A stretch of DNA of 14,263 bases from Verrucomicrobiota bacterium (GTDB lineage Bacteria > Verrucomicrobiota > Verrucomicrobiia > Limisphaerales > UBA1096), in NCBI GenBank assembly GCA_003972865.1, contig QOAX01000088.1, forward strand, positions 1 to 14,263. Direction: 5' to 3'. The notes below the pieces were generated by a model. The model did not search any database. It had not been told where the DNA came from and saw only the letters and a list, made by a program, of their open reading frames with translations. The translations under genes and the position numbers were made by a program. Positions 1 through 7,120 of this stretch are shown here, one piece after another (position 1 is the first letter of the stretch; every line of letters starts with the position of its first letter).

Positions 1-938
1 TGATGGAGGAAACCGAGGTGCCGGCGCGGTCGCAGCACGACATGGCCGGCCAAATCCAGGCGATGATGGAGGGCATGCGCGGCGGCAAAAAAGAGGGCGA
101 CACCATCAACACACGCCACATCCTCTTCGTCGTCAGCGGGGCGTTTGCCCATCTCGACAAGATTGTCGGTCGGCGACTGAAGGAATCCTCCATCGGGTTT
201 GCCGCCGGGACGCAGGATGAGGTTGAGGGCGGCCGGATTCTTGAGCATGCGAGAACGCCCGATTTCATTAAGTTCGGCTTCGAGCCGGAGTTCATCGGCC
301 GCCTGCCGGTGCGCGTCGTCTGCCACCCGTTGAGTGTCGATGACCTCGAGCAGATTCTCAAGACCAGCGAGGGCAGCATCATCCGCCAGTACAAACAGTC
401 GTTCGCCGCGTACGGCATTGACACCAAGTTCAAGGACAACGGCCTGCGACGCATCGCCGAGCTGGCCATCGATGAGGAGACCGGCGCGCGCGGATTGATG
501 ACCGTCTGCGAAAAAGTCTTCCGCGACTTGAAGTTCGAGCTGCCCAGCTCGCGCGTGAAGGAGTTCGCCGTTGATGACGCGCTGGTCGATGATCCCCAAG
601 CCGCGCTGCAAACGCTGCTGGACAACGCGCCCGAGCAGGAGGCGGCCGAGGTGAACGACACGCTGAAACAGTTCGCTGACGCGTTCTCCGAGCAGCACGG
701 ATTGGTCATCAGCTTCACGGCTGATGCACGCAGACGCCTGGCCAGCCTGGCCGGGGAGTCGTCCCTTTCGGTGTATGATTTTTGCAAGGCCCACTTTCGC
801 GACCTGCATTTCGGCCTGAAGCTGATCTCCGGCAACACCGGAACAACGGAGTTTGAACTGGACGAATCGTTCGCCAAAGACCCCGACTCCGCGCTGAGCG
901 AACGGGTGGTCGCCAGTTACAAAAGCAAGAAATCGTAG
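1..938 (+). CDS. ClpX-like AAA+ protein unfoldase, 3' part, with a duplicated C-terminal small domain
   Basis: The 5' end is cut by the window; about 311 codons are visible, so Walker A and B lie upstream. Visible ClpX family marks (numbered from the ATG at 3): the strand 'ILFVVSGAF' (40-48, compare ILFICGGAF), an IGF tripeptide (64-66) in the place of the ClpP-docking loop, the arginine-finger segment 'PEFIGRLP' (95-102), and sensor 2 'GARGL' (161-165). In the family this is an ATP-driven hexameric unfoldase feeding ClpP; the IGF loop suggests ClpP contact is kept. ClpX normally ends soon after the small domain. Here another ~100 residues follow, and 228-303 resemble 134-208: 'VFRDLKFEL' against 'HFRDLHFGL', and 'EFAVDDALVDDPQAAL' against 'EFELDESFAKDPDSAL'. 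The second copy lacks GARGL. It may be a ClpX paralogue rather than the housekeeping ClpX. The gene converges on the SDR gene with a 15-base gap and no terminator. Confidence 0.87.
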   Translation, partial: MEETEVPARSQHDMAGQIQAMMEGMRGGKKEGDTINTRHILFVVSGAFAHLDKIVGRRLKESSIGFAAGTQDEVEGGRILEHARTPDFIKFGFEPEFIGRLPVRVVCHPLSVDDLEQILKTSEGSIIRQYKQSFAAYGIDTKFKDNGLRRIAELAIDEETGARGLMTVCEKVFRDLKFELPSSRVKEFAVDDALVDDPQAALQTLLDNAPEQEAAEVNDTLKQFADAFSEQHGLVISFTADARRRLASLAGESSLSVYDFCKAHFRDLHFGLKLISGNTGTTEFELDESFAKDPDSALSERVVASYKSKKS

Positions 939-953
939 AGCCGGACTTCGAAT

Positions 954-1697
954 TTAATACGTTGCCCGGCCACCGGAGATGTCAAACACGGCTCCAGTAC
1001 TGAACGAGACTTCATCCGACGAGAGCCAGGCAATCAGCGCCGCCACTTCGTCCACTTGGCCAACGCGTCCCATCGGGATCTTCGACACCATGTAGTCGAT
1101 GTGCGCCTGCGTGCATTGCTTGAGAATCTCCGTCTCGATCACCGCCGGCGTGATGCAGTTCACTCGGATGTTTGTGTCGGCCAATTCCTTGCCCAGCGAC
1201 TTGGTCAGGCCAATCACGCCGGCCTTGGCGGCGCTGTAGTGGGAAGCCGTCGGGTTGCCCTCCTTGCCGGCGATCGAGGCGACGTTGACAATGCGGCCCC
1301 ACCCCGCCTCGAGCATTCCCGGCACGAACGCGCGGCAGCAGAGGAACACGCCGTAGAGGTCGATGTCCATCACGTCGCGCCACTCCTGCGGCGTACATTC
1401 CCAGAGCATCTTGTTGACACCCGCGATGCCGGCGTTGTTGACGAGAATGTCAATGTGCCCATGGCGGTCAAACGCTTGGCCAGCCGCCGCCTCGACCGAC
1501 TCCGGCTTGGTCAACTCGACGATGTCGCTCGTCACCTCGCCATTGTCGGCCAGCTTGGCCTTGGCCGCGTCGATCGCCGCCGGGTCACGATCCCAAATCA
1601 CACAGCGCGCACCCTCCCGCATAAGACGCTGCGCCGTGGCAAGGCCGATCCCCCGGGCGCCGCCAGTCACCAACGCTGTTTTCCCCTGTAAACTCAT
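954..1697 (-). CDS. SDR-family NAD(P)-dependent oxidoreductase (FabG-like)
   Basis: 247 residues, the usual length of a classical short-chain dehydrogenase, with a Rossmann fold across the whole protein. Visible motifs: cofactor-binding TGGARGIG (11-18), NNAG (87-90), and catalytic Ser141, Tyr154 and Lys158 (YSAAK). An aspartate after the second strand (WDRD, 36-38 region) favours NAD(H) over NADP(H). The reaction is reversible hydroxyl/ketone oxidoreduction in the cytoplasm; the substrate cannot be read from the sequence. The C-terminus 'DISGGRATY' resembles, from memory, sugar-acid dehydrogenases annotated as FabG, so a role in catabolism of sugar acids is possible. It stands alone, convergent with the ClpX-like gene. 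The ATG at 1697 gives a full-length N-terminus (MSLQGKTALVTGG) and no good Shine-Dalgarno is seen. Family assignment is secure; the specific role is unknown. Confidence 0.93.
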   Translation of the reverse strand: MSLQGKTALVTGGARGIGLATAQRLMREGARCVIWDRDPAAIDAAKAKLADNGEVTSDIVELTKPESVEAAAGQAFDRHGHIDILVNNAGIAGVNKMLWECTPQEWRDVMDIDLYGVFLCCRAFVPGMLEAGWGRIVNVASIAGKEGNPTASHYSAAKAGVIGLTKSLGKELADTNIRVNCITPAVIETEILKQCTQAHIDYMVSKIPMGRVGQVDEVAALIAWLSSDEVSFSTGAVFDISGGRATY

Positions 1698-2191
1698 CTG
1701 AAGCAGCGCAGGAAATACGCCGTGCAGGCCGGAAAATCAATTGAAATTCCCAGCCACCAGCTTGGCGAGCTGTTTGATCACTTGAGGATACGGGTAGTCA
1801 CGGTCATGGAGGCGATGGATCAATCGGTCACGCTGGGCGGAAAACTCCGCCTCGGCCTGTGCCTCCGCCCGCGCCCCGTCCACCGTGCCAGGGAACGACC
1901 TATCCTCATGCACGGGCCGGGCAGAATCCCGATCGGCACCCGCCTGCCCTTCGCCGGGGAATGGACGAATCCCGTTGCCATCGCCAGAATGTTCGTTCGA
2001 CACACGCATGACTGCTGGCGCACCGTTGCGCCGTGATAGGTGTGACACTTCCGTGTGTCGAAAACCGACAAGCCGTTGGACGGCAGTCAGTTAACCGGCC
2101 TTTGAAACAACCGGCGGAACAAAAATCCAAATCCCTTCGATCCGTTCCAAGAGTTAACTCGGCATTTCGAGCCGTTTCTTTAGGAAAAAGT
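1698..2191. other. Weakly coding gap between the SDR gene and the cytochrome gene
   Basis: About 490 bases without a convincing gene. It contains one doubtful minus-strand ORF (1737-2048), a 6-bp hairpin (GGCGCA / TGCGCC, 2017-2032, loop CCGT, no T-run), and a perfect 10-bp palindrome GAGTTAACTC (2151-2160). I see no intrinsic terminator for the cytochrome gene that ends at 2192. The part from about 2050 to 2190 is less GC-rich than the flanks and holds nothing I recognise. Confidence 0.5.
1737..2048 (-). CDS. Doubtful small hypothetical protein (103 residues)
   Basis: Open frame with a GTG start at 2048; an inner ATG at 2009 would give 90 residues. I do not recognise it. The last ~40 residues look protein-like: an acidic/alanine stretch, then basic and aromatic residues ending in '...KQLAKLVAGNFN'. 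Codons there lean to G/C in the third position, but the first half does not show this clearly. There is no clear ribosome-binding site. It lies 39 bases upstream of the SDR start on the same strand, so it could be a leader gene, or the fossil of a gene 3' end. A competing plus-strand frame (1722-2036) covers nearly the same bases, which lowers trust in either. Confidence 0.28.
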   Translation of the reverse strand: MSHLSRRNGAPAVMRVSNEHSGDGNGIRPFPGEGQAGADRDSARPVHEDRSFPGTVDGARAEAQAEAEFSAQRDRLIHRLHDRDYPYPQVIKQLAKLVAGNFN

Positions 2192-4156
2192 CTACTTTCC
2201 CGGCGCCTCTGGTGGAATCATCCCGCTGCCCTGCAAAATATAGTGGTAAAGCGCCTCAATCTGCCGATCCGCATCGCCGTCCAGCACGTCAAAAAGGGCG
2301 CTTTGGCCCCGGTGAAAATAGGCCGGCATCTTGGTTTGTGGATCGATCCGCAGCGGATTGCGCATCCACCGCCGAAAATATCCCGGCAACAACCGATCGG
2401 CGACCCTTGCGAGATTGATGCCCTGCGCGTCGAACACCTGCGCAGGCTCCAAGTCACCGATGCCGTGGCAGCTGAAGCAGAAAAAACCGCCGTTGGCTGA
2501 AACCAGTTTGCGGCCGATCCCCGCCTTCCCCGCATCGACCGGCGCATCAGGCGGCGTCACCGGCGGATAGCCGTTGAGCAGGGCCAAGCCCCTGGCCAAG
2601 CCGTCCGCCCGCGCGGGAAACGACGGCATGCGCGCAGTCAGCCACGGCCGCTGTCTCTTAGCCAATGAGCCCCTCAATATCCGCCCGCTCCACTCCGGCT
2701 TCAGTTTGCCGCCGAGCACGTCGAACGGCGGGATGAGAGCCATCTGCCCGTGACAGTTTGCGCAGTTCAAGTCGGCCGACTGGCGCAGTGCAAACTCCGC
2801 CAGGCTCGCTTGGCCAAGCGACGCTCCGCCCTCGCGCAGGAACAACCGCAGCGCCGCGCGATCGCTCTCGCTGAAGGCAAACCTCGGCGACTTGGCCTCA
2901 GCGGGATTATCGGCGAGACAGCCCTTGGCCAAGTCGGCGATGAGCGGCGCGGAGAAATGATTTCCGAGTTTGAGCGCGTGACAGTTCAGGCAGCCGGTCG
3001 ATTGAACCAGTTTGCGGCCCTTGGCAATCAATGTTGCGTTGGCCGCAAAACTCGCGCGCTTGGCCAAGCTGGCCGGCTGAAAAAAATGAGCCGTCAGCGC
3101 GGCGGCCTCGTCCTGTGTGAGGGCAAAGTTGGGCATGCGGTTCCACCGATAATGCGCCTGCGGGTTGGACAGAAACGCGGACAGTGAACCGGCTTGGCCA
3201 AACTTCCATCGCACTTGGCCAAGCGCGACTTTGCCCTCCGCCGGGGTTTGCCCAGCGGTCGTGTGGCAGGCGACACAGTTGAGTTGCGTGAAAAGTTTTT
3301 GGCCCACCTCAGCCGTTGCGGCATCGACTTTCACCTCAGCAAAGGAGTCACTGGATTTGAGCGAACTGAGAAACGCGGCGATCGCCCTGGCGTCTGCCTC
3401 GGCAGTCGCGCCGTGCAGCATTGCCGGCATGTTGGCCCGCGGCCGGAGCTGGGCCGGGTTGAGAATCCACCCGGCCATCCAGTTTGCGTCGCGCCGCGAG
3501 CCGATGCCGTCGAGTGCCGGGGCGTCCATTGCCAGTTCCGGCATACCCCGCGCGGGGACGCCGTCGGCGTGGCACTTGAAGCAGCGATGCCCGGCAGCGA
3601 GTTGGCGGCCGCGCCGCAACGACGCTCCCCTGGCGAGCCGGTCCCCAGGCGTATGCTTCAAAAACTTGGTCGGGATCGGTTCGCTGCCGTGGTCGGGCGT
3701 GGCCCAGTACAGTCTGAAAAATGCATCGCCGCTGGCCGCCGAAGTGTAGGTCGCCTTCAATGTGTTGCCACGGGAGTTGAGCCGGATGCGCCCGGTCGGC
3801 TCGGTCGTTCCCCCATCGGATTTGGCATCCAGGACGACTTCACCGTTGAGTTCCATTTGCAGGCTGCCGTTCAACTCAGCCTGAAAAACGAACCGGTCGC
3901 GGAGTTCGAGCTGGATGATGCCCTCCCACTCGGCGGTGAACACGCCGGGCGCAACGAACGGTGTCGGTGCTTGGGCAAGCGGAACGTAGAGCATGAAGTG
4001 CGGGCGCACCGTCGTGTCCGCCTTGCCGCCATTTGCCGACTTGAACGTGACCGCCAATCCGTCGAGCAACACCGGCTTGGCCTCGACAGCCGCGAACCCT
4101 GCGCTTGGCCAGGCGGCGGCCAGGGCGCAAAGGAGTTGGATCAAACGGTGACTCAT
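2192..4156 (-). CDS. Exported five-haem cytochrome c with N-terminal PA14-like domain
   Basis: 654 residues from the ATG at 4156, chosen because it gives a clean signal peptide (hydrophobic 'LIQLLCALAAAWPSAGFA', residues 5-22); the frame runs on upstream only through metF. Residues ~48-165 form a beta-rich PA14-like region ('FTAEWEG', 'LELRDRFVFQAELNG', 'FRLYWATP'), often linked with carbohydrate binding. Five CxxCH haem c motifs follow: C192, C294, C389, C465, C560. Each MP pair (for example M243, M341, M510, M610) is a candidate axial methionine. The protein is probably periplasmic and carries electrons or serves as the haem part of a dehydrogenase; the partner is unknown. It starts 16 bases after metF on the same strand, so co-transcription is likely; GAGGG lies about 12 bases before the ATG. 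Its middle holds a dense cluster of the CTTGGCCAAG palindrome, read as SLAK or LGQ. Confidence 0.9.
   Translation of the reverse strand: MSHRLIQLLCALAAAWPSAGFAAVEAKPVLLDGLAVTFKSANGGKADTTVRPHFMLYVPLAQAPTPFVAPGVFTAEWEGIIQLELRDRFVFQAELNGSLQMELNGEVVLDAKSDGGTTEPTGRIRLNSRGNTLKATYTSAASGDAFFRLYWATPDHGSEPIPTKFLKHTPGDRLARGASLRRGRQLAAGHRCFKCHADGVPARGMPELAMDAPALDGIGSRRDANWMAGWILNPAQLRPRANMPAMLHGATAEADARAIAAFLSSLKSSDSFAEVKVDAATAEVGQKLFTQLNCVACHTTAGQTPAEGKVALGQVRWKFGQAGSLSAFLSNPQAHYRWNRMPNFALTQDEAAALTAHFFQPASLAKRASFAANATLIAKGRKLVQSTGCLNCHALKLGNHFSAPLIADLAKGCLADNPAEAKSPRFAFSESDRAALRLFLREGGASLGQASLAEFALRQSADLNCANCHGQMALIPPFDVLGGKLKPEWSGRILRGSLAKRQRPWLTARMPSFPARADGLARGLALLNGYPPVTPPDAPVDAGKAGIGRKLVSANGGFFCFSCHGIGDLEPAQVFDAQGINLARVADRLLPGYFRRWMRNPLRIDPQTKMPAYFHRGQSALFDVLDGDADRQIEALYHYILQGSGMIPPEAPGK
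2809..3223. repeat. Cluster of CTTGGCCAAG palindromes inside the cytochrome gene
   Basis: Four perfect copies at 2809-2818, 2924-2933, 3059-3068 and 3214-3223, plus a one-base variant at 3193-3202. The copy at 2809 extends to a 14-bp perfect palindrome, CGCTTGGCCAAGCG (2807-2820). Variants nearby lie at 2591-2600 and 4104-4113. They fall in different codon phases and give LGQ or LAK in the protein, so they are not copies of one repeated peptide. Confidence 0.9.
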
Positions 4157-4172
4157 TGTCGAAGCCGAACCC

Positions 4173-5057
4173 TCAAGCCATGCCGAGGTTGTCCAGGATG
4201 CGAAGCACCGATTTGCTTTTGTTGAGCGTGTAAAAATGCAGGCCGGGCGCGCCGCGCTCGAGCAACTCGCGGCACTGCCCCGTGGCGTACTCGATGCCGT
4301 ATTCGCGGACGGCTTCGGCATCGTCTCCCAGCTCATCGAGTCGCGAGGCGAATTTCTCCGGCAACGTCGCGCCGCACATCGCGCTGAACTTTTTGATCTG
4401 GGCGGCGCTAGCCACGGGAATGATGCCTGGGAAGAGCGGCGCGGCGACATCCTGCCCTTTCAGATAATCGGCGAGCCGAAAGTAGTCGGCATTGTCAAAA
4501 AACATCTGCGTGATGACCAGGTCGGCGCCGTGGTTGATTTTGCCGACAAGGTGCCGCCAGTCGGCATCGCGGCCCTCGGTGCAGTCAATGTGTCCCTCCG
4601 GGAAACCGGCGACACCGATTCCGAAGCCGCCGCGCTCGCGGAGGTGCGTCACCAACTCGGAGGCGAACTCGAAGCCGCCCTCGGTCTGCGCCCAATTCTC
4701 GCCGGGGGGGGCGTCACCGCGCAGGGCGAGGATGTTTTGGATGCCGCGATTCGCCGCCTCATCGAGGATGCCGCCGATCTCCGCCCGCGTGTGCCGGATG
4801 CAGGTGAGATGCGCCATGGTGGTGAGGCCAAAGTCGTTTTGGATGCGCTCGACGATCTCGAGCGTTTTTTCGCGGGTGCTGCCGCCCGCGCCGTAGGTGA
4901 CGGAAGCGTAGTCCGGCCCGGCCGTCATCAGCGCCGGGAGGGTTTTGCCAAAAAAAGTCTCCTCGCCCTCGGGGGTCTTGAACGGAAAAAACTCGAACGA
5001 GATGGTTGGCTTCCCGGCGGCCTCCTTCCCGGCGTGAATGTCACGGATGAACCGCAT
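4173..5057 (-). CDS. metF: 5,10-methylenetetrahydrofolate reductase
   Basis: 294 residues, close to E. coli MetF (296). It reduces 5,10-methylene-THF to 5-methyl-THF with NAD(P)H and FAD, supplying methyl groups for methionine synthesis; cytoplasmic TIM barrel. Family segments in order: 'SFEFFPFKT' (20-28) with the catalytic glutamate at 22, 'VTYGAGGSTREKT' (53-65), 'HLTCIRHT' (83-90), 'ILALRGDAP' (109-117) with the flavin-site aspartate 115, 'GFPEGH' (151-156), 'ITQMFFD' (182-188), 'PGIIPV' (210-215) and the C-terminal 'LHFYTLNKS' (273-281). The ATG at 5057 is chosen because the family begins at MRFIRDI; the frame extends further upstream with low-complexity residues unlike MetF. The usual FFPPK has Phe in place of the second Pro. 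It lies 67 bases after the isomerase-like gene and 16 before the cytochrome gene. No SAM riboswitch is visible in the 67-base leader. Confidence 0.96.
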   Translation of the reverse strand: MRFIRDIHAGKEAAGKPTISFEFFPFKTPEGEETFFGKTLPALMTAGPDYASVTYGAGGSTREKTLEIVERIQNDFGLTTMAHLTCIRHTRAEIGGILDEAANRGIQNILALRGDAPPGENWAQTEGGFEFASELVTHLRERGGFGIGVAGFPEGHIDCTEGRDADWRHLVGKINHGADLVITQMFFDNADYFRLADYLKGQDVAAPLFPGIIPVASAAQIKKFSAMCGATLPEKFASRLDELGDDAEAVREYGIEYATGQCRELLERGAPGLHFYTLNKSKSVLRILDNLGMA

Positions 5058-5124
5058 GCACGACAGGCTAAGGAAAACCGGCGCGCCGTGAAAGGCGGAA
5101 CTCCCGCCCGACCAGGCGCTTGGC

Positions 5125-6030
5125 CTACACGTCACACACCTCGGCGGCGTGCTGCAGCGCGGCCGCCTTGTCGTCCCAAGTGGGGATGAACTCCTGTGCG
5201 ACGAAGCCATCAAACCCGGTCGCGAGGATGGCGCGCATCACGGCCGGGTAGTTGATCTCCTGCGTGTCGTCGAGTTCGCCGCGGCCGGGATTGCCGGCGG
5301 TGTGGTAGTGGCCGATGTATTCCTTGAGTTTGCCGATGTTGCGGATGAGGTCGCCGTGCATGATTTGCACGTGATAAATGTCGAACAGCAGCTTGAGGCT
5401 CGACGAGCCGACCTGTTTGATGGCCTCGATGCAAAAGTCGAGATCGTCGCCCTGATAACCGGGGTGGCCCTTCATCGGGTGACTGTCGTCCACCGAGTTG
5501 AGGTGCTCGAGGCAGATCGTGATGCCGTTTTTTTCGGCGTGTCCAATGACTTGTTTCCACGCCTTGACGCAGTTGGCCCTGGCCTGGTCGCGGTCGATGC
5601 CGGGAGTCTCCATGCCGACGAAGGTGATCACGCGCTTGGCGCCGAACCGCCGGGCAACATCGATACCGTCGATCAGTTTCTCGATGCACATCGCGTGGTT
5701 GGCCGGATCGTTCGGCCCCTTGGCAAAGCCGTGGCTGCCGACAAGGGAGATTTCCAGGCCGGCCTTGCGGGCGGCCGGATAAAACTGGCGGCTGATGCCC
5801 TCAATGCCGGTCAGGCCAATATCGACGCAGGTGGCGATGAGCTCGTCGGTGGGCATGGGATTGAACGTCCAGCCCATGATCGACTGGCGGATGTGCTCGT
5901 TTTTAATCCTGTAGCCCGGGGTGGCCGCCTTGCGGTTTAACTGCGCACGCGCAGGAACAGCTGCAGTGGCGAGCACGGCAACGGCGCTCGCTTTGATCAT
6001 GCCCCGGCGGGAAATGTGATGGGTACTCAT
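5125..6030 (-). CDS. Tat-exported xylose-isomerase-like TIM-barrel protein (hydroxypyruvate isomerase-like)
   Basis: 301 residues. The N-terminus has a twin-arginine motif 'SRRGMIKAS' (7-15), a hydrophobic stretch, and an ARA|Q cleavage site after residue 29, so it is likely exported folded, with its metal. The rest is an AP-endonuclease-2/xylose-isomerase barrel. Candidate metal ligands are E175 ('CLEHLN'), D217 ('LFDIYH'), H243 ('GHYHTAGNPGRGE') and E280 ('AQEFIP'); the 'NPGR...EINY' block is typical of hydroxypyruvate isomerase-like proteins. The probable chemistry is aldose-ketose isomerisation or 3-epimerisation of a small sugar or sugar derivative, in the periplasm; the true substrate is unknown. 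The start at 6030 is preferred over one at 6102 because it places the RR motif near the N-terminus. No clear Shine-Dalgarno. It is first in the minus-strand series with metF and the cytochrome. Confidence 0.9.
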   Translation of the reverse strand: MSTHHISRRGMIKASAVAVLATAAVPARAQLNRKAATPGYRIKNEHIRQSIMGWTFNPMPTDELIATCVDIGLTGIEGISRQFYPAARKAGLEISLVGSHGFAKGPNDPANHAMCIEKLIDGIDVARRFGAKRVITFVGMETPGIDRDQARANCVKAWKQVIGHAEKNGITICLEHLNSVDDSHPMKGHPGYQGDDLDFCIEAIKQVGSSSLKLLFDIYHVQIMHGDLIRNIGKLKEYIGHYHTAGNPGRGELDDTQEINYPAVMRAILATGFDGFVAQEFIPTWDDKAAALQHAAEVCDV

Positions 6031-6100
6031 TGGCAAATTTGGCTTGTCGCGGCGGATTGAACCGCACCCGGCGGCACAAGGCAAGCGCCTGGCCAGGCAC

Positions 6101-6128
6101 AAAAAAGCCCGGGCATTCCGCCCGGGCT
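6101..6128 (-). terminator. Intrinsic terminator of the prepilin-like gene
   Basis: A perfect 8-bp stem, GCCCGGGC (6107-6114) with GCCCGGGC (6120-6127), loop ATTCC, plus a closing A-T pair, is followed on the minus strand by six T (A-run at 6101-6106). It lies 35 bases past the stop of the prepilin-like gene and before the isomerase-like gene, so it separates the two minus-strand units. The plus strand lacks a T-run after the stem. Confidence 0.9.
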
Positions 6129-6162
6129 CAATCTAATTGGTTTGGTTGATGTGGGAAAAAGG

Positions 6163-7011
6163 TTAATGCTCAGGGAAACCGGCCATCCATCTGGGCCAGG
6201 ACGGCTTGTAGGCTTGGTCGTAGGCGCGGTGCCACTTGAGCTTCCAAAGTTTCTTGATCGGCACATGCTGGACGGAGTGGTCCATGAACACGCCCTGGAT
6301 GCCGCCGTTGTGCCGGTCCATCGCAAAATGTTTCATCTCCTCGCCATAACCAGTCCACTCGCCGTTATACTGAGGTGGCGCCATGCGCTGACGGAAAGGC
6401 CCGCCGCCCCGCCACATGGTGTCCATGAACATCGGGATTTGATGCAGGTCAAAACCAGCGGGATCCATGGTGCGCCAGTGCCATGCCTTGCGGCGCCCCT
6501 GGATATCAGTTTGAGCATTGTAGAGCCAATTGTTGTTACCGTAACTAGCCCGGGTGGGAATGCGCTGAAGTGAGATGCCACCATGCTTGAAGGAGGCATT
6601 CCAACTGCCAATAGCAGTCCAAGAATCATTCCTGTTTTTATTGACTGGTTTGAGGGTGTAATTAGGGCCTTCATTGCTCCGCGCCAATGTTGCCGACGGG
6701 CAAAGCAGGATGTCCTGTTTACGCCAGAACGGCATCAGCGACGCAACCCACTCGCCTCGCCACCAGCCACCCTGCATATTCATGCTCATGCCGTCGCTGA
6801 AGTTGCCTTCGTTGTCATCGGTGTAATACTGCCAGACCAGCCCCCACTGCTTGAGGTTGTTGATACACACCGTCTGCACACCTTTTGCCTTGGCCTTGGC
6901 CAGGGCGGGCAACAGCAGGGCCGCCAGAATGGCAATGATGGCGATGACCACCAACAACTCGATCAGGGTGAACGCCCTGATCGCCCCGGAAATGCGTCTT
7001 GTCTTTTTCAT
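6163..7011 (-). CDS. Prepilin-type N-terminal cleavage/methylation protein (type II secretion GspG-like, large form)
   Basis: 282 residues. The leader has basic residues (KKTRR) and then a processing site before F14, with Glu at +5 (E18), followed by the hydrophobic helix 'FTLIELLVVIAIIAILA' (14-30) and 'LLPALAKAKAKG' (33-44). Residue -1 is Ala rather than the usual Gly. The body (about 45-282) is rich in Trp, Asn and Gly, as in the large pseudopilin-like families numerous in Verrucomicrobiota and Planctomycetota. The end segment 'HNGGIQGVFMDHSVQHV' corresponds to the usual 'H..G..vlFaDGHV' but lacks the DG. It is an inner-membrane protein processed by a prepilin peptidase; whether it builds a fibre is unknown. 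The start is supported by AAGGT about 10 bases before the ATG. It ends at a strong terminator, so it is probably a single-gene unit. Part of its middle is lower in GC than its neighbours. Confidence 0.92.
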   Translation of the reverse strand: MKKTRRISGAIRAFTLIELLVVIAIIAILAALLLPALAKAKAKGVQTVCINNLKQWGLVWQYYTDDNEGNFSDGMSMNMQGGWWRGEWVASLMPFWRKQDILLCPSATLARSNEGPNYTLKPVNKNRNDSWTAIGSWNASFKHGGISLQRIPTRASYGNNNWLYNAQTDIQGRRKAWHWRTMDPAGFDLHQIPMFMDTMWRGGGPFRQRMAPPQYNGEWTGYGEEMKHFAMDRHNGGIQGVFMDHSVQHVPIKKLWKLKWHRAYDQAYKPSWPRWMAGFPEH

Positions 7012-7120
7012 AGTTTACCTTGCGCACTGAAAAGTTGGCCAAAACCGGGCTATTGGCAAGGGTTTTTTTGGGGGGAGTTTAAATTGCATTTTTGGTTTTT
7101 TTAGACACGCTTTTGCCGTC
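7012..7120. promoter_or_regulatory. Divergent intergenic region, AT-rich, with candidate promoter for the plus-strand unit
   Basis: 109 bases between the divergent prepilin-like gene and the 75-residue gene. Long T and G runs (7063-7076, 7091-7102) make it the most AT-rich non-coding stretch around. A possible plus-strand promoter is TTGGCA (7053-7058) with TTTAAA (7078-7083), spacer 19, which is weak. A TTGGCCAA palindrome core sits at 7035-7042. Both flanking genes must have their promoters here. Confidence 0.4.

Noticed and set aside
1056..1691. Plus-strand frame of 211 codons opposite the SDR gene
   Set aside because: The SDR catalytic and cofactor motifs fix the minus strand as coding; the opposite frame is an Arg/Val-rich shadow.
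2017..2032. Hairpin GGCGCA-CCGT-TGCGCC
   Set aside because: Short stem with no T-run on either strand; it does not qualify as a terminator.
2151..2160. Perfect palindrome GAGTTAACTC
   Set aside because: A single 10-bp copy in a gap, with no second site or promoter around it; too little to call an operator.
3194..4225. Long plus-strand open frame (343 codons) across the cytochrome gene
   Set aside because: It is antisense to a gene with five CxxCH motifs; its translation is Arg/Gly-rich with no family signs, as expected for the opposite strand of GC-rich coding DNA.
5094..5108. Possible hairpin GGCGG-AACTC-CCGCC between the isomerase-like gene and metF
   Set aside because: Only five pairs, and just three T follow on the minus strand; too weak to claim termination or attenuation. 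No SAM riboswitch elements are seen either.
4236..5940. Long plus-strand frames opposite metF and the isomerase-like gene (4236-5189, 5149-5940)
   Set aside because: Both genes on the minus strand are clearly recognised; the plus-strand products have no recognisable motifs.
6891..6904. CCTTGGCCTTGGCCAGG in the prepilin-like gene as further palindrome copies
   Set aside because: This encodes the family-conserved 'LAKAKAKG' segment, so the bases are explained by the protein.
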